64,000 nucleotides of DNA, taken from Mesostigma viride. Its lineage: Eukaryota > Streptophyta > Mesostigmatophyceae > Mesostigmatales > Mesostigmataceae. Both the position numbers and the translations under genes were made by a program. Below, piece after piece: positions 62,863-64,000 of the stretch. Each line of letters begins with the position of its first letter. Position 1 is the first letter of the stretch. The stretch spans positions 2,095,380 through 2,159,379 of the forward strand of contig RPFO01000667.1 in NCBI GenBank assembly GCA_009746045.1, written 5' to 3'. Below the pieces are notes generated by a model. It was not told where the DNA came from. It worked only from the letters and a program-made list of their open reading frames with translations, and did no database searches.

Positions 62863-63786
62863 ATGGTGCAGGAAGAACAACGGCAGCAGAATTTCCGGTT
62901 CCCTCGGCAGTCTGCTGGTGGTTCCATTTCGCCTGAATTGCGTCGTGTTGTTCGAGATTTATCTTTATTGCTTGCAGATCGGCCACCTGTTGATCGCAAC
63001 TTTGCTCAATTCGTCGACGACCAGGTCGAGGATTGGGAGCGCATTCTGCAGCACGTCCGGACCATCGTCGTTCCGGCACACCGGAGCGTCGACGACATCG
63101 AGCAAGAGCTGCACGGTCTGGTCGGAATACAGACTGTGATCACAGCCTTAGTTGACCGGGTGCGTGCGGAGTTGGTGGCCAGGCGAGGAGAAGCTGCGGA
63201 GCCAGCTGGTGCGGTGCGACGAGAGTTCGTGCAGGCAGCGGCGGGTGTGGGCGCACAACGTGCGTTCGCAGGCGTAATTGGCGACGAGGGATTTGCAGCG
63301 GGACCAGTTCGACGTGAGCGACGAGGGGCGGAGCGCTACAGGCGGCTAGCAGAGGTCGAGGCAGCTGAGGAAGCCATCGCTGGAGGTCAGCGTGCGACAC
63401 GAGTCGACAGGAATCCGGAGCGAAGGAGAGTTCCTCTTCAGGAATTGCCCCAACCTCTTCGCGTTCGAGTGACGCGGTGGGAGGAGTTCGCCCCTCTGGG
63501 TTACGACAGTGACCTTGAGGTGGGCGCTGTGGGGGTCGCTGATCTAGGCGACGAGGAGCTTGGCGACCGCGAGGTGCCAAGGTATAACCCGCGGGGTGGT
63601 AACGACGGGTTGTCACCTGTTTACTACACTAACGGTGACGACGCTGTCATCGCGGGCCGACAGCGGGCTGACGACGGTTCTGCTGGCAGCAGGGTGCCAG
63701 AGCTCATCATTGTGAGCGACAGCGACAGTGACAGCGACAAGGAAAACCAGGTGGCGCCCGCGGGTGACCGTGGTGGGCTTGACTAA
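62863..63786 (+). CDS. Copia-C ORF0, intact extra ORF before gag
   Basis: 307 codons from MVQEEQRQQ, the start conserved with Copia-A; an in-frame ATG at 62809 is possible but not shared. Residues about 15-100 are helical (RRVVRDLSLLLADRPP, HGLVGIQTVITAL). The middle is Arg/Glu/Ala-rich, and the end has ELIIVSDSDSDSDKENQ followed by a short tail. IIVSDSDSD matches the shape of a SUMO-interacting motif followed by acidic and phosphorylatable residues, and KEN is a degron-like word. No known family is recognised. It sits between LTR and gag, about 100 bp before the gag ATG. Confidence 0.8.
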   Translation: MVQEEQRQQNFRFPRQSAGGSISPELRRVVRDLSLLLADRPPVDRNFAQFVDDQVEDWERILQHVRTIVVPAHRSVDDIEQELHGLVGIQTVITALVDRVRAELVARRGEAAEPAGAVRREFVQAAAGVGAQRAFAGVIGDEGFAAGPVRRERRGAERYRRLAEVEAAEEAIAGGQRATRVDRNPERRRVPLQELPQPLRVRVTRWEEFAPLGYDSDLEVGAVGVADLGDEELGDREVPRYNPRGGNDGLSPVYYTNGDDAVIAGRQRADDGSAGSRVPELIIVSDSDSDSDKENQVAPAGDRGGLD

Positions 63787-63888
63787 GTGGTAACACTTGT
63801 CATCTTCCTTCTTGTTCAGCAGCGTATATTGCTTTAATTGCTGTTTGGCCACTTGGCTGACCTGTAACAGACCTGAACAAGGCCCATC

Positions 63889-64000
63889 ATGAGCGAGGGA
63901 GCATCTGACCAACGAGGGCGCGGTGTCGGCTTTGAGCGGCGCGGCACTGATATGGATGGACGAGATGGACGCGGTGGAGTCCCGGCGCTAGGGGACCAGG
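63889..64000 (+). CDS. Copia-C gag, start only
   Basis: The frame opens at ATG 63889 (MSEGASDQRGRG) and continues to the window edge. It shares DGRDGRGG and ALGDQ with Copia-A gag, which shows which Copia-A frame is ancestral. Partial. Confidence 0.75.
   Translation, partial: MSEGASDQRGRGVGFERRGTDMDGRDGRGGVPALGDQ

Larger units (their letters stand above)
62069..64000 (+). mobile_element. Copia-C: 5' end of a third copia-like element
   Basis: 5' LTR, ORF0 and the start of gag; the rest lies beyond the window. It is closely related to Copia-A across the LTR and ORF0. Inserted into the minus-strand RT fragment. Confidence 0.9.

Overview
This is a transposon-dense eukaryotic nuclear segment. 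I recognise no host gene, rRNA, tRNA, CRISPR array or prokaryotic operon in it. Almost every supportable feature is a transposable element or a piece of one: Ty1/copia-like and Ty3/gypsy LTR retrotransposons, APE-type LINEs, a Penelope-like reverse transcriptase, a restriction-like-endonuclease type retroelement tail, a piggyBac transposon, hAT-like elements and several non-autonomous repeats. The mixture (chromodomain gypsy, L1-like LINE with zf-RVT, BED-finger hAT, piggyBac) fits a large, repeat-rich genome of an alga or another protist, but the sequence alone does not fix the lineage.

Layout. (1) 1-2.4 kb: no gene, one copy of dispersed repeat R and a short tandem repeat. (2) 2.4-25.9 kb: one LINE on the minus strand (LINE-A), split by a 17.3-kb hAT-bounded insertion (hAT-A, 5617-22927, 8-bp target duplication CCAGATTG). 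Nested inside it are a TRIM-like element (5742-21429), Copia-A (6444-20296) and a truncated opposite-strand copia-like element, Copia-M (13043-18461). (3) 26.4-38.5 kb: a second nest. A TTAA-flanked DNA element holds a 5'-truncated LINE (LINE-B), which holds a Ty3/gypsy chromovirus (28571-37963). (4) 39.2-50.35 kb: Copia-B, almost identical LTRs, intact reading frames, interrupted only by an apparently intact piggyBac transposon at a TTAA inside pol. (5) 51.1-58.9 kb: repeat R, TRIM-like copies, a hAT transposase relic, a nuclease-like retroelement tail, a TTCTCA array and a MITE. (6) 58.95-62.07 kb: hAT-B, repeat R and a Penelope-like RT relic. (7) 62.07-64 kb: the 5' end of Copia-C, running off the window.

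The most interesting system is the copia-like group (A, B, M, C). Its pol reads integrase - protease-like domain - reverse transcriptase - RNase H, whereas classical Ty1/copia pol reads protease - integrase - RT - RNase H. The protease-like domain has Asp-Thr-Asn or Asp-Thr-Gln instead of Asp-Thr/Ser-Gly, the RT catalytic box is HGDD instead of YVDD, and the LTRs begin AGTT and end AACT instead of TG...CA. A or B also show an extra ORF before gag, no TGG-type primer-binding site next to the 5' LTR, and a conserved tRNA T-arm-like motif (perfect Pol III B box) in both complete 3' UTRs. A and C carry a SUMO-interaction-like acidic tail in the extra ORF. Copia-B (one LTR mismatch seen in 617 bp) and Copia-A (one substitution and two 1-base indels in 697 bp) look recently active.
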